Positions 62,431 to 64,000 of a DNA stretch of 64,000 bases are shown here, piece by piece (within the stretch, counting starts at the first letter, position 1; each line of letters starts with the position of its first letter). The stretch covers positions 1 through 64,000 of the forward strand of contig NZ_LYXZ01000016.1 of the NCBI RefSeq assembly GCF_001676615.1, written 5' to 3'. Source of the DNA: Labrys sp. WJW. Lineage in GTDB: Bacteria > Pseudomonadota > Alphaproteobacteria > Rhizobiales > Labraceae. The translations under genes were made by a program, and so were the position numbers. The notes under the pieces were generated by a model. The model searched no databases, was not told the DNA's origin, and saw only the letters and a list, made by a program, of their open reading frames with translations.

Positions 62431-63366
62431 TCAGCCTTTCACAGCGCCCGCCATCAGGCCACGCACGAAATAGCGGCCGGCGACGATATAGACGAAGAGG
62501 GTGGGAAGGGCGGCGATCATCGCGGCCGCCATGTTGACGTTGTATTCGACCGCCCCGGTGGTGGTGTTCACCACATTGTTGAGCGCTGCCGTCATCGGCA
62601 TCACATCGCCGGTGCCGGCGAAGGCGGAGGCGAACAGGAAGTCGTTCCAGATGTTGGTGAACTGATAGATCACCGTGACCACGAAGATCGGGATCGAATT
62701 GGGCAGCAGGATGCGCCGGAAGATCTGGAAGAAGCTGGCACCATCGACCATCGCAGCCCGCACGAGTTCATTGGGGAACGCCTCGTAATAATTGCGGAAG
62801 AACAAAGTGGTGAAGCCGAGGCCATAGACCACATGCACGAAGACGAGATTGAAGGTCGAGGAACCGAAGCCGAGCGAGGTGCCGATGGTCGACTGCAGGA
62901 AGGACCCGATGCCACCAAACTTGCCCAGCACCGTCGCCATCGGCAGCAGCACCGACTGGAACGGGATGAAGCAGGCGAACAGCATCATGGCGAAGACGAT
63001 CTTATGGCCGGGGAAACGCCACTTCGTCAGCACATAGCCGTTGAGCGCGCCCAGGATGGTGGAGATCGCCACCGCGGGCACCACCATCTTGAGCGAATTC
63101 CAGAAATAGCCCTTGATCCCCGCGCAGGTGAGGCCGACGCAGGTCTCGTTCCAGGCCTTCAGCCAGGGCTGCACGGTCGGCGAGTTGGGCAGGGCCAGCA
63201 TGTTGCCGCCCTGGATCTCGTCCATGGTCTTGAACGAGGTGGTCAGCATCACGAACAGGGGCACGAGATAGACGAAGGCGAAGATCAGCAAGAGGCCGTA
63301 GATCACGACGCGGCTGACCCAATTGGAGCCGACCGGCCCCGCAACGTCCCGGGTGGCGGCGCTCAT
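62431..63366 (-). CDS. Carbohydrate ABC transporter permease, MalG-like
   Basis: A 311-residue permease with six helices and the EAA-type loop RAAMVDGASFFQIFRRILLPNSIPIF. The periplasmic region after helix 1 is lengthened (WNETCVGLTCAGIKGYFWN), with two cysteines that could form a disulfide. Similar permeases serve glucose/mannose-type importers. Its ATG at 63366 shares a base with the previous TGA (TGATG). Confidence 0.93.
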   Translation of the reverse strand: MSAATRDVAGPVGSNWVSRVVIYGLLLIFAFVYLVPLFVMLTTSFKTMDEIQGGNMLALPNSPTVQPWLKAWNETCVGLTCAGIKGYFWNSLKMVVPAVAISTILGALNGYVLTKWRFPGHKIVFAMMLFACFIPFQSVLLPMATVLGKFGGIGSFLQSTIGTSLGFGSSTFNLVFVHVVYGLGFTTLFFRNYYEAFPNELVRAAMVDGASFFQIFRRILLPNSIPIFVVTVIYQFTNIWNDFLFASAFAGTGDVMPMTAALNNVVNTTTGAVEYNVNMAAAMIAALPTLFVYIVAGRYFVRGLMAGAVKG

Positions 63367-64000
63367 CACTTCTTCTCCCGCAATTCGGAATAGAGATAGG
63401 GCACGATGATGGCGCTGATCGTCATCAGCATGATCACGGCGCTGGCCGAGCCGATGGCCATCTGGTTGCGCTTGAAGGTGTATTCATACATGAAGTTGGA
63501 GGGCAGCCAGGCCGAACCACCGGGCCCGCCCGATGTCAGGGCGACCACGAGGTCGTAGGACTTGATCGCCATATGGGCGAGCACGATGAAGGCGGACAGG
63601 AAGACCGGCCGCAGGATCGGAATGACGATGCGCCAATAGACCTGGAAGGTCGAAGCACCGTCGATCTGGGCGGCCTTGAGCATCTCGCCGTCGACGCCGC
63701 GCAAGCCGGCCAGGAACATCGCCATCACGAAACCCGAGGCCTGCCAGACGCCCGCGATCACCACGGTGTAGATCACCCGGTCCTTGTTCTTGATCCAGTC
63801 GAAATGGAAGCTGGTCCAGCCCAGATTGTGCAGCGTCGCCTCCAGGCCGAGGCCAGGGTCGAGAAACCATTTCCAGGCCACACCCGTGACGATGAAGGAG
63901 AGCGCCATCGGGTAGAGATAGATCGGCCGCAATATGCCCTCGCCCCGGATGCGCTGGTCGAGCAGGATGGCGATGAACAGGCCCAGCACCAGGCAGATGC
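63366..64000 (-). CDS. Carbohydrate ABC transporter permease, MalF/UgpA-like, 5' end beyond window
   Basis: The C-terminal 211 residues of a permease run to the right edge without a start, since the frame stays open (ICLVLGLFIAILLDQ). It contains the EAA loop MLKAAQIDGASTFQVYWRIVIPILRP and four visible helices. Its partner permease and the ATPase follow. The binding-protein gene is presumably further to the right, outside the window. Confidence 0.92.
   Translation of the reverse strand, partial: ICLVLGLFIAILLDQRIRGEGILRPIYLYPMALSFIVTGVAWKWFLDPGLGLEATLHNLGWTSFHFDWIKNKDRVIYTVVIAGVWQASGFVMAMFLAGLRGVDGEMLKAAQIDGASTFQVYWRIVIPILRPVFLSAFIVLAHMAIKSYDLVVALTSGGPGGSAWLPSNFMYEYTFKRNQMAIGSASAVIMLMTISAIIVPYLYSELREKK

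Overview
The window looks like chromosomal DNA from a GC-rich alphaproteobacterium, most likely of the order Hyphomicrobiales (Rhizobiales). The grounds are strong GC-ending codon use, the MoxR/DUF58/DUF4159 operon divergent from DUF1285-CoA NUDIX-DUF6111-cca, a lactonase close to Agrobacterium AttM/BlcC, many ABC importers, and several families of short dispersed intergenic repeats typical of rhizobia. The genus cannot be fixed from the sequence alone. There is no tRNA, rRNA, CRISPR array, integrase or transposase. The content is ordinary chromosomal genes mixed with accessory catabolic and transport genes.

Layout. 1-9.6 kb: a leftward MoxR ATPase-DUF58-BatA/DUF4159-membrane protein operon (last gene cut by the left edge) and a divergent DUF1285-NUDIX-DUF6111-cca cluster. 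9.6-15.8 kb: single genes (GNAT, NUDIX, metallophosphoesterase, XylX-like dehydratase, MobA-like transferase, extensin-like lipoprotein), with an AT-rich patch near 13.8 kb. 15.8-25 kb: a lactone/hydroxy-acid module (FadR-type regulator, iron alcohol dehydrogenase, AttM-type lactonase) beside a complete polyamine-type ABC importer and a divergent MocR regulator. 25-31 kb: HD hydrolase, semialdehyde dehydrogenase, MFS/TetR pair, GlxA-type regulator/cysteine hydrolase pair, repeat-rich spacer. 31.4-35.9 kb: a dihydroxyacetone-kinase phosphorelay operon, dhaL-dhaM-HPr-EI-HTH gene-dhaK. 36.3-41 kb: a five-gene branched-chain-amino-acid-type ABC importer. 41-46.5 kb: MFS/TetR pair with twin operators, Gfo/Idh dehydrogenase plus sugar isomerase, L,D-transpeptidase. 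46.7-50.8 kb: Uup, TonB-like protein, CorA, a small unknown gene. 51-56.2 kb: an autoregulated TetR-adaptor-RND efflux operon. 56.6-64 kb: Dabb protein, two GMC oxidoreductases, an SDR and a carbohydrate ABC importer cut by the right edge.

How the genes work together. The dha operon supplies PEP to EI to HPr to DhaM to DhaL to dihydroxyacetone on DhaK without needing a general PTS. The lactonase and dehydrogenase can open a lactone and oxidise the hydroxy acid, while the neighbouring importer and MocR regulator suggest uptake of amine or polyamine-like compounds. XylX and the semialdehyde dehydrogenase are the last two steps of the Weimberg pentose route, though they lie 12 kb apart. Regulatory palindromes are clear in several intergenic regions and are listed separately.
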